Assembly: GCA_027488845.1 (NCBI GenBank)
Contig: JAIYBC010000063.1
Span: 1 to 64,000 of the forward strand
Direction of reading: 5' to 3'
From: Verrucomicrobiales bacterium
GTDB taxonomy: Bacteria > Verrucomicrobiota > Verrucomicrobiia > Limisphaerales > UBA9464
DNA length: 64,000 nt
Shown: positions 1-10,031 of the stretch, in pieces
Layout: each line of letters begins with the position of its first letter
Numbering within the stretch: position 1 is the stretch's first letter
Translations under genes and position numbers: made by a program
Notes under the pieces: generated by a model
Seen by the model: only the letters and a program-made list of their open reading frames with translations
Databases searched by the model: none
Told to the model about the DNA's origin: nothing

Positions 1-1
1 A

Positions 2-73
2 CGCTTCAACGCTTCAACGCTTCAACGCTTCAACGCTTCAACGCTTCAACGCTTCAACGCTTCAACGCTTCAA
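2..73. repeat. Tandem octamer repeat, nine copies of CGCTTCAA
   Basis: Nine perfect head-to-tail copies of CGCTTCAA run from the window edge to five bases before the ATG of the transporter gene. The array may continue beyond the window. The unit has no stop codon in the frame of the downstream gene, so an upstream-extended reading frame cannot be excluded from this window alone. Perfect short repeats of this kind can change length by slippage. Confidence 0.95.
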
Positions 74-78
74 CGCCG

Positions 79-1338
79 ATGCCCCCGACCCCGACCCCAC
101 GACGACCCTCCTGGCGATGGGTCGTCTGCGGGCTGCTGCTGTTGGCCTCGGCGGTGAACTACATGGACCGCCAGACCTTGGCGGGCGCGTCGGTCCGGAT
201 CAGCCGCGAGTTCTCCCTCACCCAGACCGCGTACGGGGAGGTCGAGGCGGCGTTCGGCTACGCCTTCGCGGCGGGTTCGCTGGTCTTCGGCTGGATGGCC
301 GACCGCTTCCCGGTCCGCTGGGTGTATGCCGGGGCCCTGGCCCTGTGGTCGCTGGCCGGCATCGCCACCGGCACCGCGCGCGACCATGGCGACCTCCTGT
401 TCTGGCGGGCCGTGCTGGGGTTCTTCGAGGCGGGCCATTGGCCCTGCGCCGTGCGGACCACGCGGATGATCCTCGATGAACGCCAGCGTTCCCTCGGAAA
501 CGGCCTGCTCCAGGGAGGCGCCACCCTCGGGGCCGTCGTCACGCCCCTCCTGCTGCCGTTGCTGATGCGCGACGGAGACGGCGGTTGGCGGCCGCCGTTC
601 CTGTTCCTCGGCCTCGCCGGATTGGCTTGGCTCGTCCCCTGGCTGCTCGTGGTCCGTTCCGGCGACCTCCCCGTCGAACGACCCGCGGAACCCGCCTCCG
701 GTCCCGGCCCAAGGGACGGGGAACCCTTCCTCCGCGTTCTGTTCAGCGGCCGGATGCTCGCGGTGCTGGCGGTCGTGGCCTGCATCAACACCACCTGGCA
801 GGTCCTGCGCGCCTGGTTGCCGAAGTTCCTGCAGGAGGGACGCGGCTACGACGAGACGGCGGCGCTCCGCTTCAACTCCGCCTGGTTCCTCGCAGCCGAC
901 GTCGGCTGCATCGCCGCCGGTGCGTTGGCAACCTGGCTGGCCGGACGCGGCCGGACGCCCCATTCCGCCCGGTTCGCGGTGTTCGCCGGCTGCGCCCTGG
1001 CCGCGTCCCTCACGGTCCTCGCCCCACGTCTTCCCGCCGGCGCCCCGCTGCTCGGCGTCCTGCTCCTCGTGGCCGCCGGTTCACTCGGGGTCTTCCCGCT
1101 CTACCACACCGTCACCCAGGACATCTCCGCCCGACACCAGGGCAAGGTGACCGGCATGGCTGGTGTCGCCGCCTGGCTGCTTCCCGCGCAGGCCCAACGG
1201 CTCTTCGGCGTCCTTGCCGACCGCAACGGCTCCATGGACGCCGGACTCGCGCTGGCCGGCCTGCTGCCGCTGCTCGCCCTGCTGCCGCTCTGGTGCCTGC
1301 GGCCACGGGCCGCCAGGCCCTCCCCCAACCCGCCATGA
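79..1338 (+). CDS. MFS transporter, anion:cation symporter (hexuronate/carboxylate) type
   Basis: A 419-residue inner-membrane carrier with about twelve hydrophobic segments. The N-terminus shows the ACS-family signature: first helix, then NYMDRQTLAGA, then a segment ending in the loop motif GWMADRFPVRW (the G-x3-D-R-x motif A of MFS proteins). ACS members of the ExuT type import hexuronates, galactonate or related carboxylates with protons. The substrate here is inferred only. The ATG at 79 gives a normal short cytoplasmic N-terminus. The frame is open back to the window edge through the octamer repeat, so an earlier start is possible though not needed. The last codon overlaps the next gene as ATGA, so the two are probably translated together. 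Confidence 0.85.
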   Translation: MPPTPTPRRPSWRWVVCGLLLLASAVNYMDRQTLAGASVRISREFSLTQTAYGEVEAAFGYAFAAGSLVFGWMADRFPVRWVYAGALALWSLAGIATGTARDHGDLLFWRAVLGFFEAGHWPCAVRTTRMILDERQRSLGNGLLQGGATLGAVVTPLLLPLLMRDGDGGWRPPFLFLGLAGLAWLVPWLLVVRSGDLPVERPAEPASGPGPRDGEPFLRVLFSGRMLAVLAVVACINTTWQVLRAWLPKFLQEGRGYDETAALRFNSAWFLAADVGCIAAGALATWLAGRGRTPHSARFAVFAGCALAASLTVLAPRLPAGAPLLGVLLLVAAGSLGVFPLYHTVTQDISARHQGKVTGMAGVAAWLLPAQAQRLFGVLADRNGSMDAGLALAGLLPLLALLPLWCLRPRAARPSPNPP

Positions 1339-2606
1339 ACCCCTCGACCTCCCGCCGCCGCTTCCTCGCGGCCGGTTCCGCCGCCTGGGCCGCCTTCGCC
1401 GCAGGTCCCTTCGTCCATGCCGCCCAGCGAATCCGCCAACGGAAGCGGATCGCCCTGATCGCGACCGAGGTGCGGCTCCATTCCCACGCGCAGCACTTCA
1501 TCGACCGCTTCCTCACCGGCTACGCCTGGGAGGGCGGCTGGCGCAGGCCGGAGGTGGACCTGGTGTCGCTGTACGTGGACCAGTTCCCGCAGAACGACCT
1601 CGCCCGCGGCACCGCGGCACGGCACGGCGTCCCGATCCACGACACCGTCCGCGCGGCCCTGACCCTCGGCGGACCCCGGCTCGCCGTGGACGGAGTCGTG
1701 GTCATCGGCGAACACGGCACCTACCCGAAGACCCCGCTCGGCCAGACCCGCTATCCACGACACCGGTTCTTCAAGGAGATCGTCCACGTGTTCGAGCAGT
1801 CCGGCCGTTCCGTCCCGGTCTTCAACGACAAGCACCTCTCCACCGACTGGGCCGAGTGCGTCGAGATGGTCGAGGACTCCCGGCGCCTCAAGTTCCCCTT
1901 CATGGCCGGCTCGTCGCTGCCGGTGACCCGCCGGATGCCGGCCCTCGAAATGCCCCACGGTGCCGACCTCGAGGAGAGCGTCTGCGTCGCCTACGGGGGC
2001 GCGGACAGCTACGACATCCACGGGCTGGAAACCGCGCAGTGCATGTCGGAACGGCGTCGCGGCGGGGAGGTCGGCATCCGACGGGTGCTGGCGCTGCGCG
2101 GGGAGGCTATGTGGAGCCACGCGGCGAAGTCCCCGGGGACCGTCCGGCTGCTCGAGGCCGCGCTGAGCCGCAGCCACAACCTCCCGGTGAGGGACGGCTT
2201 CCCGGACGCCCCGGTGGACCTCGCTTGGGCACGTCGGGTGTTCCCCGACGGATGGGCCTACTTCGTCGAACACCGGGACGGCTTCCGAACCACCCTCTTC
2301 ATGCTCGCCATCCGCGACTTCAACTACGCCGGACGCCTCGCCGGGGGCCGCATCCTCTCGTGCCAGATGTACCTGCCGATGCCGACCCACGGCTCTTCCA
2401 CCGCGGACTTCTTCAATCCCCAGATCCGACACATCGAGCGCATGGTGGTCGAGGGCCGGACTCCCTACCCGATCGAGCGGACCCTGCTCACCTCCGGGAT
2501 GACCCTGGCCGGCGTGGAGTCGCTGCACACGGGCAGCGTGCGCGAGACGCCCGAGATGTCGGTCCGCTACCGGACGCCGAGGGAATCGACGTTCTGGAGG
2601 GATTGA
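1335..2606 (+). CDS. Tat-exported protein of unrecognised family, coupled to the transporter
   Basis: 423 residues beginning at an ATG that overlaps the stop of the upstream transporter (ATGA). The N-terminus reads as a twin-arginine signal (SRRRFLAAGSAAWAAFAAG, residues 5-23), so the folded protein is probably exported. The mature part has an ordered alpha/beta look, with conserved-looking stretches such as VVIGEHGTYPKTP and FVEHRDGFRTTLFML. I do not recognise a named domain, and no cofactor or catalytic motif stands out. Its coupling to a carboxylate/sugar-acid carrier suggests a role in using the same substrate. That is inference from context only. Confidence 0.8.
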   Translation: MNPSTSRRRFLAAGSAAWAAFAAGPFVHAAQRIRQRKRIALIATEVRLHSHAQHFIDRFLTGYAWEGGWRRPEVDLVSLYVDQFPQNDLARGTAARHGVPIHDTVRAALTLGGPRLAVDGVVVIGEHGTYPKTPLGQTRYPRHRFFKEIVHVFEQSGRSVPVFNDKHLSTDWAECVEMVEDSRRLKFPFMAGSSLPVTRRMPALEMPHGADLEESVCVAYGGADSYDIHGLETAQCMSERRRGGEVGIRRVLALRGEAMWSHAAKSPGTVRLLEAALSRSHNLPVRDGFPDAPVDLAWARRVFPDGWAYFVEHRDGFRTTLFMLAIRDFNYAGRLAGGRILSCQMYLPMPTHGSSTADFFNPQIRHIERMVVEGRTPYPIERTLLTSGMTLAGVESLHTGSVRETPEMSVRYRTPRESTFWRD

Positions 2607-2739
2607 TGGGCGTTGGAACCGGATGCAAGGAGGACGCCGAGGGATTCCGTCCGTCGCGCCGGCGGAGGACATCCGCGGGAACCACCAATCCGCGGATCCG
2701 GGCTGGCACGGGCCGCGCCGGGTGATCCAATCTGTCCGC

Positions 2740-5700
2740 ATGTCCACCCGTTGGCTCGGTCAGGCCGCGTTCCGGTTGCTCGGGACGGCCCTCGCCGTCG
2801 GCTCGTTCGCCCGTGCGGCCACGCTCGACGACTTCCCGCCGGCCAAGAAGAAGGTCGCGTTCGACCGCGACATCGCACCGATCCTGGCCCGCTGCGCCGA
2901 CTGCCATGGCGCCAGGAAGCAGGAGTCCGGCCTCCGCCTCGACTCCCTCGGCGACATCCTCAAGGGCGGCGACCACGGCCCCGCGGTCGTGCCCGGCAAG
3001 GGCGCCGAAAGCGTGCTCGTCCAAGTCGTCGCCGGGGTCCATGCGGACATCGCGAGGATGCCCAAGAAGGGCGAGCCGCTTTCGCCGACGGACGTCGGGA
3101 TGCTCCGCGCCTGGGTCGACCAGGGTGCCCCATGGCCGGGTTCGCCGAAGCGTGCCGAGGCCGCGGGCGCCGACCACTGGGCTTTCCGTCCCGTGGTCCG
3201 GCCGAAGCCGCCCCAGAACCGTCCGGTCGGACTGAAGGACGGCAACACCCTCGACCGCTTCGTCGGCGCGCGCCTGGCCGCGGAGGGACTCAGGGCGTCG
3301 CCGGCCGCGGACCGCGCGACCCTTCTCCGGCGGGTCTCCCTCGACCTGACCGGCCTGCCGCCCACGCCCGCCGAGGTGGACGCCTTCGTCGCGGACCGTT
3401 CCGCGGACGCCTATGGGAAGGTGGTGGAACGCCTGCTGGCCTCGCCCCACCACGGGGAGAAGTGGGCCCGCTGGTGGCTGGACGCCGCGCGTTACGCGGA
3501 CTCGAACGGCTTCGAGAAGGACCGCACCCGTTCCATCTGGCCCTGGCGCGACTGGGTCATCCGCGCGTTCAACGAGGACAAGCCCTTCGACCGCTTCACC
3601 GTCGAGCAGCTCGCCGGCGACCTGCTCCCCGGCGCGGGACCCGACCAGCACATCGCCACCGGGTTCCTGCGGAACTCCATGATCAACATGGAAGGCGGCA
3701 TCGAGCCGGAGAAGTTCCGCACGGAGTCGATGATCGACCGCGTGGATGCCGTCGGCCGCACCTGGCTCGGGCTCACCATCGCCTGCGCCCAGTGCCATTC
3801 GCACAAGTACGACCCGATCTCGCAGTCCGAGTACTACGGCTTCTACGCCTTCCTGAACCAGGACGACGAACCGCGCATCGACGTCCCCAACGCCGACCAG
3901 CAGGCCCGACGTGCGGACATCCTCGCGAAGTCGCGCGCGCTGGAGGACCGACTGATGGCCGATCCGGCCGTGCGGGCGCGCTTCGACTCCTGGCTGGCCG
4001 GGCTCCGCGCGCCGGTGGCCGCTGAGGGACGCGAGACCGACGTGCTCGGACGCGAGTGGCAGGTGGTCGACGCCAAGGAATGGCATTCGACCCCGATGAA
4101 GTTCGAGAAGCAGGAGGACGGCTCGCTGCTGGGCAACGGCGACGTCTACAACTCGGGCGTCCTGCGGATCTGGGCCGACGTCACGACGACGAACATCACG
4201 GGCCTGCGGCTCGAGGCGTTGAACGACGGGAACCTCCCGTTCCGCGGTCCGGGCATCGACCAGAACGGCGACTTCCTGGTGAACGAGTTCACCGTGGAGG
4301 CGACCCCGTTGGCCGAACTGGCCTCGCCCGACGCCGGGTCCACCAACTTCGTGGCCACCACCAACCGGGTGGTCTTCCGCCGGGCCCGGGCGGACGTCGA
4401 GATCGAGGGCTTCGAGGCCGCGCGCATGATCGACGGCAACACCACCAACGCCCTCGGATGGTCCTCCGTCCAGGGAGCAGGACGCCGCAACGAGGAGCGC
4501 CGCGCCGTGTTCCAGGCCGCCCAGCCGTTCGGCTTCCCGGGCGGGTCGCGGCTCCTCATCTCGGTCAACTGCAAGCCCACCGGCGGACTCCAGGTCCCCG
4601 GCGGGAAGGTCTCCAACCACCTCATCGGACGCGCCCGCATCAGCCTCACCACCGGCGACGGCGAACTGGAGGCGGCCCCGCTCTCCGGTCGGCAGTCGGC
4701 CCTCCTCTCCATCCCCGCCGCCAACCGGACGCCGGAGCAGGTCCGGGAACTCTTCCACGTGTTCCTGTTCCGCGATCCCGGGCTCGCCGGAGAGGCGAAG
4801 GAATGGGACGCCCTCCGCGACGCCTGGCCGAAGGCCGAGAACACGACCCTCGCCCTCGCCCGCCGGCCGGTCCCGCGGAAGACGCGCCTCTTCAAGCGGG
4901 GCGACTGGACGCGCCCCACCACCGAGGTCGCCGCCAAGGTCCCCGCGGTGCTGAACCCGCTTCCGGCCGACGCGACGCCCGACCGCCTGGGGCTCGCCCG
5001 CTGGATCGTCGACACCCGCAACCCGCTCACCGCCCGCGTGATCGTGAACCGCGTCTGGCAGCAGTACTTCGGACAGGGGATCGTCACCACGCCCGAGGAC
5101 TTCGGGACCCGCGCCGACGCGCCGTCACATCCGGAGCTGCTCGACTGGCTGGCCGCGGAGTTCATGGCGCCCTCGGCCAAGGGCGTCGCTCCCTGGTCCC
5201 TGAAGCACCTGCACCGGCTCATCGTCGGCTCGGCCACCTACCGCCAGTCCAGCCGCGTCTCCCCGGCGCTCCTCGAGAAGGACCCCTACAACCGCCTGCT
5301 CGCCCGCGGCCCCCGTTTCCGCGTGGACGCCGAGGTGGTCCAGGACGCGGCGCTCAAGGCCGCCGGACTGCTTTCGCCCAAGGTCGGGGGACCCAGCGTG
5401 TTCCCGGTCCTGCCCGAGGGCGTCATGCAGCTCTCCTACGGACCCATCGCCTGGAACGTCAGCGAGGGCGAGGACCGCTACCGCCGGTCCCTCTACACGT
5501 TCTGGAAGCGGAGCGTGCCGTTCCCCGCGATGCTCACCTTCGACGCACCGGCCTCGGAACAGAGCTGCGTGCGCCGCCTGCGTTCGAACACCCCGCTCCA
5601 GGCCCTGGTGACGCTCAACGAGCCGACCCTCAACAACGCCGCCCGATGGCTCGGCTGGAACGCCCTGTGGAAGGGCGGCACCACCGACCCCGACCGCGCC

Positions 5701-5946
5701 GCGTTCGTCTTCCGACAGGTGCTGGCGCGCCGCCCAGAACCCGCCGAGGTCGAGGCCTTGACCGCACTGCTCGCCGACGCCCGACGGGACTTCGCCAACA
5801 AGCCCAGGGACGCCGCCGCCTTCGGCCTGGTGGACGCCAAGAACCCGCCGCCGTTGCCGCCCGGCTTCGGCATCCCGGATGTCGCCGCCTGGACCACCGT
5901 CGCCCGCGCGGTCCTCAACCTCGACGAAGCCGTCACCAAGGAGTGA
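2740..5946 (+). CDS. DUF1549/DUF1553 protein with N-terminal haem domain (PSCyt1), pair A
   Basis: 1068 residues in the order signal segment, PSCyt1, DUF1549 (PSCyt2), a long middle region, DUF1553 (PSD1). PSCyt1 carries CADCH at residues 52-56, a c-type haem site. DUF1549 contains the typical [11 protein letters not shown] run and a second CxxCH, CAQCHSHKYDP, from residue 349. DUF1553 begins near residue 760 with NPLTARVIVNRVWQQYF. The middle region has beta-rich, sugar-binding-like sequence shared with pair B. These proteins are abundant in Planctomycetota and Verrucomicrobiota. They are thought to work at the cell envelope, perhaps in polysaccharide metabolism, but no reaction is established. 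The ATG at 2740 is chosen because a signal peptide (TALAVGSFARA) follows it. An in-frame start at 2623 would add 39 unlikely residues. Its partner DUF1501 gene follows. Confidence 0.88.
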   Translation: MSTRWLGQAAFRLLGTALAVGSFARAATLDDFPPAKKKVAFDRDIAPILARCADCHGARKQESGLRLDSLGDILKGGDHGPAVVPGKGAESVLVQVVAGVHADIARMPKKGEPLSPTDVGMLRAWVDQGAPWPGSPKRAEAAGADHWAFRPVVRPKPPQNRPVGLKDGNTLDRFVGARLAAEGLRASPAADRATLLRRVSLDLTGLPPTPAEVDAFVADRSADAYGKVVERLLASPHHGEKWARWWLDAARYADSNGFEKDRTRSIWPWRDWVIRAFNEDKPFDRFTVEQLAGDLLPGAGPDQHIATGFLRNSMINMEGGIEPEKFRTESMIDRVDAVGRTWLGLTIACAQCHSHKYDPISQSEYYGFYAFLNQDDEPRIDVPNADQQARRADILAKSRALEDRLMADPAVRARFDSWLAGLRAPVAAEGRETDVLGREWQVVDAKEWHSTPMKFEKQEDGSLLGNGDVYNSGVLRIWADVTTTNITGLRLEALNDGNLPFRGPGIDQNGDFLVNEFTVEATPLAELASPDAGSTNFVATTNRVVFRRARADVEIEGFEAARMIDGNTTNALGWSSVQGAGRRNEERRAVFQAAQPFGFPGGSRLLISVNCKPTGGLQVPGGKVSNHLIGRARISLTTGDGELEAAPLSGRQSALLSIPAANRTPEQVRELFHVFLFRDPGLAGEAKEWDALRDAWPKAENTTLALARRPVPRKTRLFKRGDWTRPTTEVAAKVPAVLNPLPADATPDRLGLARWIVDTRNPLTARVIVNRVWQQYFGQGIVTTPEDFGTRADAPSHPELLDWLAAEFMAPSAKGVAPWSLKHLHRLIVGSATYRQSSRVSPALLEKDPYNRLLARGPRFRVDAEVVQDAALKAAGLLSPKVGGPSVFPVLPEGVMQLSYGPIAWNVSEGEDRYRRSLYTFWKRSVPFPAMLTFDAPASEQSCVRRLRSNTPLQALVTLNEPTLNNAARWLGWNALWKGGTTDPDRAAFVFRQVLARRPEPAEVEALTALLADARRDFANKPRDAAAFGLVDAKNPPPLPPGFGIPDVAAWTTVARAVLNLDEAVTKE

Positions 5947-6043
5947 GCCGGAAGACGTCATTCCCGATTCCTGATTCGCTCCCTGCTGCCTGCTCCCCGC
6001 TCCAGCCGCCGCCTGCCGCCCGACGCCTGAACCCGCTTCCCCG

Positions 6044-7501
6044 ATGAACCTCCTCCACGAACTCGCCGCCGAGCGCGCCCGCCACCTTTCGCGCCGCTGG
6101 TTCTTCCGCGACTGCACCCTCGGCCTGGGCTCCATCGCCCTCGCATCGCTCCTCGCGGAGGAAGGCCGTGCCGCAGCGTCGAACAACCGTCCACAGGCCG
6201 TGGATCCGCTGCTGCCGCGGAAGCCGCACCACACGCCCAAGGCCAAGTCGGTGATCTACCTCTTCATGGCCGGCGCCCCGAGCCAGCTGGAGCTGTTCGA
6301 ACACAAGCCGACCCTCGCCAAGTACAACGGACGCCCCGTGCCCAAGGACGTCCTCGGCGGCCAGACCTACGCCTTCATCAAGCCCGACTCCGCGATCTAC
6401 GCGCCGGAGTTCAAGTTCGCCCAGCACGGGAAGTCCGGCGCCTGGGTCTCCGAGGCGCTGCCCCACATCGCGGGTGTCGCCGACGACCTGACGATCATCC
6501 GCTCGATGAACACCGACGCGTTCAACCACGCGCCGGGGCAGATCTTCATGAACACGGGCTCCCAGCAGTTCGGGCGTCCGAGCATGGGGGCGTGGGCCAC
6601 CTACGGCCTCGGCAGCGAGTCGCGGGACCTCCCCGGCTTCGTCGTCATGAGCTCCGCGGGCGGCCTGAGCGGCGGCGCCGGCAACTTCGGCTCGGGCTTC
6701 CTCCCCTCCGTCTACCAGGGCGTCCCCTTCCGCAAGGGCGCCGACCCCGTCCTGTACCTCTCGAACCCGAACGGACTGAGCACCTCCCTCCAGCGCCGGA
6801 CGCTCGACACCGTGAAGGAGCTGAACGAACGCCGGCTCGGCCTCGTCGGCGACCCCGAGATCGCCACCCGCATCAACGCCTTCGAGCTCGCCTACCGCAT
6901 GCAGCAGAGCGCGCCGGAGCTGATGGACATCTCGAAGGAGTCCGCCGCCACGCTGGAGATGTACGGTGCCAAGCCCGGCGAGGCCTCCTTCGCCAACAAC
7001 TGCCTGCTCGCCCGCCGGCTCGTCGAACGCGGCGTCCGCTTCGTCCAGCTCTTCCACGAGGCGTGGGACCACCACAGCGACGTGAAGGGCGGCGTGAAGG
7101 ACCAGGCCGGCAAGACCGACAGGGCCTGCGCCGCGCTGATCAGGGACCTGAAGCAGCGCGGCCTGCTCGACTCGACCCTCGTCGTCTGGGGCGGCGAGTT
7201 CGGCCGCACCCCGCAGGTCGAGGCCAGCGCCGAGCTGGGTCGCTCCCTCGGGCGCGACCACCATCCCCAGGCGTTCACCTACTGGCTCGCGGGCGGCGGC
7301 ACCAAGCCGGGCGTCACCATCGGCGAGACCGACGACTTCGGGTTCAACATCGTGAAGGACAAGGTCCACGTGCACGACCTGCACGCCACGATCCTCCACC
7401 TGCTGGGGTTCGACCACGAGAAGCTCACCTTCCGCTTCCAGGGCCGCGACTACCGGCTCACCGACGTCCACGGCGAACTCGTGGAGAAGATCCTCGCCTG
7501 A
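6044..7501 (+). CDS. DUF1501 protein, Tat-exported, pair A
   Basis: 485 residues of the DUF1501 family, which has an alkaline-phosphatase/sulfatase-like fold in related proteins but no proven activity. The N-terminus has a twin-arginine-like signal ([16 protein letters not shown]). Family landmarks are [16 protein letters not shown], the strongly conserved [25 protein letters not shown] and a C-terminal [11 protein letters not shown]. It lies 97 bases after the DUF1549/1553 gene on the same strand and is very probably cotranscribed with it. The gap between them holds word-like repeated sequence also seen near 36.8 kb. Confidence 0.9.
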   Translation: MNLLHELAAERARHLSRRWFFRDCTLGLGSIALASLLAEEGRAAASNNRPQAVDPLLPRKPHHTPKAKSVIYLFMAGAPSQLELFEHKPTLAKYNGRPVPKDVLGGQTYAFIKPDSAIYAPEFKFAQHGKSGAWVSEALPHIAGVADDLTIIRSMNTDAFNHAPGQIFMNTGSQQFGRPSMGAWATYGLGSESRDLPGFVVMSSAGGLSGGAGNFGSGFLPSVYQGVPFRKGADPVLYLSNPNGLSTSLQRRTLDTVKELNERRLGLVGDPEIATRINAFELAYRMQQSAPELMDISKESAATLEMYGAKPGEASFANNCLLARRLVERGVRFVQLFHEAWDHHSDVKGGVKDQAGKTDRACAALIRDLKQRGLLDSTLVVWGGEFGRTPQVEASAELGRSLGRDHHPQAFTYWLAGGGTKPGVTIGETDDFGFNIVKDKVHVHDLHATILHLLGFDHEKLTFRFQGRDYRLTDVHGELVEKILA

Positions 7502-7642
7502 GGTTCCTGCCGGGTTCCTCCGCGGGCTCCGAGCCTCCGTGGGAAGACGAATCCATCGCCGGGTCTTCCACGTGGCGAAGCGGGGTCCGCGGAGAACGGA
7601 CGCCCGCACCGGGATGTTCGCGTGGATCTCGGGAACGTCCGC

Positions 7643-9904
7643 TCAGGACGCCTTCCTCGCGGAGAGGAACTTCTCCCGTGCCGCCAGGAACAGCAGTCCG
7701 ACCAGCACGGCGTACGGCAGGAGCGAGAGCAGGTCCGAGGAGGCGCCCTCGAACAGGGGGTTGTTCGCGGTCATCCACTTCTCGACCTTCTCGTTGAACT
7801 CGGTGGTCACGCCCTGGGAGATGGCCACGCCGATGCCCGCGATGCTGCCGCCGGCGATGTAGCCGCTCGCCATGAGCACGCCGGGCGACTTGTCGCCCTC
7901 GGCCTGGATCTGCTCCTCGTCCAGCCCCTTGGAAAGGAGCCGCGGACGGTTCACGCGGTCGACCAGCCACCGGATGCATCCGCCCACGAAGATGCCCAGC
8001 GAGGTGGAAAGCGGCAGGTACACACCGACCGCGAAGGCGAGCGACGGGATGCCGCTCAACTCGAGCACGAGGGCGATCATCGCGCCGATGAGCACCAGGT
8101 CCCAGGGCAGCTTGCGGTTGAGCACGCCCTTGATGATGTAGCTCACGAGCACGGTCTTGGGCGCGTCGTACTTGGTCACCGTGGATCCGCCCGGCAGCTT
8201 GGATTCCGTTCCGGTGATCGCCGGGTCCACGAGCCACACCGCCTTGCCCGCGTCGTCCACGAGCCACTTGCGGCTGTTGCCCTGGGCGTCGGTCTGGTGC
8301 CACGCGCGGTACTCGGCCGCATCCGCGCCGGACATCGGCCCCACGAGGTGTTCCCGCTTGGAGGCGGCCAACTCGGAGGCCGGGGCCACCAGGCCCGGGG
8401 CGACCGTCTCCGCCTTCACGTACACCGTCCCGGCGTTGTTCATGGCGAGCAGCACCCAGCCCATCAGCAGGGCCGAGGCGAACGCGCCGAAGAGGATGGC
8501 GATCTGCTGGTATCGCGGCGTGCCGCCCACGAGGAAGCCGGTCTTCAGGTCCTGCGACGTCGTGCCGCCGTTCGAGCAGGCGATGCAGACGATGCCGCCG
8601 ATGGACAGGGCGGTGACGTAGTGCTCCTTCCCGGTCCAACCCATCGCCACGAACGTCACGCAGGTCAGGAGCAGCGTGGCGATGGTCATGCCGGAGATCG
8701 GATTGGAACTCGAACCGACCTCGCCGGTGAGGCGGGAGGAGACGGTCACGAAGAAGAACCCGAGGACGAGGATCAGCACCGCACCCAGCCAGTTCATGTG
8801 CAGCGAGGGCGCGAGGGTGATCGCCGCCAGCAGGGCGAAGACGCCGCCGACCACGAACTTCATGGGGAGATCCCGGTCGCGCCGGTCGTCGCCGGACTGG
8901 GAGCCGCGGGCGCCGGCGAGGTCGGCGAGGCCGGCCCGCAGGCTGTGCCAGATCGTGGGCAGGGAGCGGATCAGGCTGACGAGTCCGCCCGCCGCCACGG
9001 CGCCGGCGCCGATGTAGAGGATGTAGCCGGACCGGATCCCGCCGGGGCCGAGGCTGGAGATGGTCTTCACGCCTGGAGCGAGCGGTTCGGCGAGGTTGTC
9101 GCCGAAGAACTTCACCAGCGGGATCAGCACGAGGTAGCTGAGCACGCCGCCGCCGGCCATGATGCCGGCGATGCGGGGCCCGATGATGTAGCCGACGCCG
9201 AGCATCTCCGGCGAGATCTCGCAGGAGACCGAACCGCCCTTGAGCGGCGCGCCGAACACCTTCTCGGGCGCCTCCTTCCAGAGCTTCAGGGCGGAATTGC
9301 CGAACTTGTAGAGCAGGCCGATGGCGAATCCGCCGAAGATGGTCTTCGCGTTGACCCCGGCGACGGCGGTCTCCTTGGCATAGGCGGGATCGGCGGCGGC
9401 ACGGGACTCGGCGTTCGCCCCGGCCTTCAGCACCTCGGCGCAGGCGGTTCCCTCCGGATACTTCAGCTCGCCGTGCTGCTGCACGATCAGCGGACGTCGC
9501 AGCGGGATCATCATGAGGATCCCCAGCAGGCCGCCCAAGGTGGCCACCAGCATCACGCGGCCGACTTCGAGGTCGAAGCCCAGGATGAGGATCGCCGGCA
9601 TCGTGACCGCGGCGCCGAACGCCAGCGACTCGCCGGCGGACCCGGCGGTCTGGGCGATGTTGTGCTCGAGGATCGAGGCGTCCTGTCCACCCATCTTCGA
9701 CCACAACCGGAACAGCGTGACCGAGATCACGGCGACCGGGATCGAGGCGCTGACGGTCAGGCCGACCTTGAGCGCCAGGTAGAGCGAGGAGGCGCCGAAG
9801 ATGATGCCGAGCAGCGAACCGACGAGCACCGATCGCAACGTGAACTCGCGGAGGCGGGTGGCGGCGGGGATGTAGGGGGCGAAGGGGACGCCTTTGTCGG
9901 CCAT
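7643..9904 (-). CDS. OPT-family oligopeptide transporter
   Basis: 753 residues with many hydrophobic helices. The N-terminal segment LREFTLRSVLVGSLLGIIF and the following GASSLYLALKVGLTVSAS are typical of bacterial OPT carriers. Family members import oligopeptides or metal-siderophore complexes by proton symport. The particular substrate is not readable from sequence. A hydrophilic stretch of about 100 residues in the second half, containing YRAWHQTDAQGN, is probably a periplasmic or cytoplasmic loop. It converges on pair A and is not in an obvious operon. The gene has its own upstream region after a perfect palindrome at 9973-9998. Confidence 0.9.
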   Translation of the reverse strand: MADKGVPFAPYIPAATRLREFTLRSVLVGSLLGIIFGASSLYLALKVGLTVSASIPVAVISVTLFRLWSKMGGQDASILEHNIAQTAGSAGESLAFGAAVTMPAILILGFDLEVGRVMLVATLGGLLGILMMIPLRRPLIVQQHGELKYPEGTACAEVLKAGANAESRAAADPAYAKETAVAGVNAKTIFGGFAIGLLYKFGNSALKLWKEAPEKVFGAPLKGGSVSCEISPEMLGVGYIIGPRIAGIMAGGGVLSYLVLIPLVKFFGDNLAEPLAPGVKTISSLGPGGIRSGYILYIGAGAVAAGGLVSLIRSLPTIWHSLRAGLADLAGARGSQSGDDRRDRDLPMKFVVGGVFALLAAITLAPSLHMNWLGAVLILVLGFFFVTVSSRLTGEVGSSSNPISGMTIATLLLTCVTFVAMGWTGKEHYVTALSIGGIVCIACSNGGTTSQDLKTGFLVGGTPRYQQIAILFGAFASALLMGWVLLAMNNAGTVYVKAETVAPGLVAPASELAASKREHLVGPMSGADAAEYRAWHQTDAQGNSRKWLVDDAGKAVWLVDPAITGTESKLPGGSTVTKYDAPKTVLVSYIIKGVLNRKLPWDLVLIGAMIALVLELSGIPSLAFAVGVYLPLSTSLGIFVGGCIRWLVDRVNRPRLLSKGLDEEQIQAEGDKSPGVLMASGYIAGGSIAGIGVAISQGVTTEFNEKVEKWMTANNPLFEGASSDLLSLLPYAVLVGLLFLAAREKFLSARKAS

Positions 9905-9972
9905 GGCCGGAGGCTAAACGCCGCCGGCGCCGGACAGAATCCGGAAATTGGGAATGTGACGGAAGCCGGACC

Positions 9973-9998
9973 GCCGAACCCGTGGCCACGGGTTCGGC
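9973..9998. terminator. 26-base perfect palindrome behind the cytochrome gene
   Basis: Two 13-base arms (GCCGAACCCGTGG and its exact reverse complement) meet with no loop. The element sits 34 bases past the stop of the cytochrome gene and about 70 bases before the OPT start, both on the minus strand. It may act as a transcription terminator, but no T-tract follows. A protein-binding site is an alternative. Confidence 0.45.
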
Positions 9999-10031
9999 AT
10001 CGCCAAGACAGGCGTTCCCGCCGCGGCCGGC

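Noticed and set aside
2-73. CRISPR or replication iteron array
   Set aside because: The unit is eight bases with no spacers. No replication gene is visible.
1101-4758. Long minus-strand open frames opposite the Tat protein and pair A
   Set aside because: They are antisense to well-supported genes, have Arg/Gly/Pro/Ala-rich low-complexity translations and no domain pattern. High GC makes stop codons rare in these frames.
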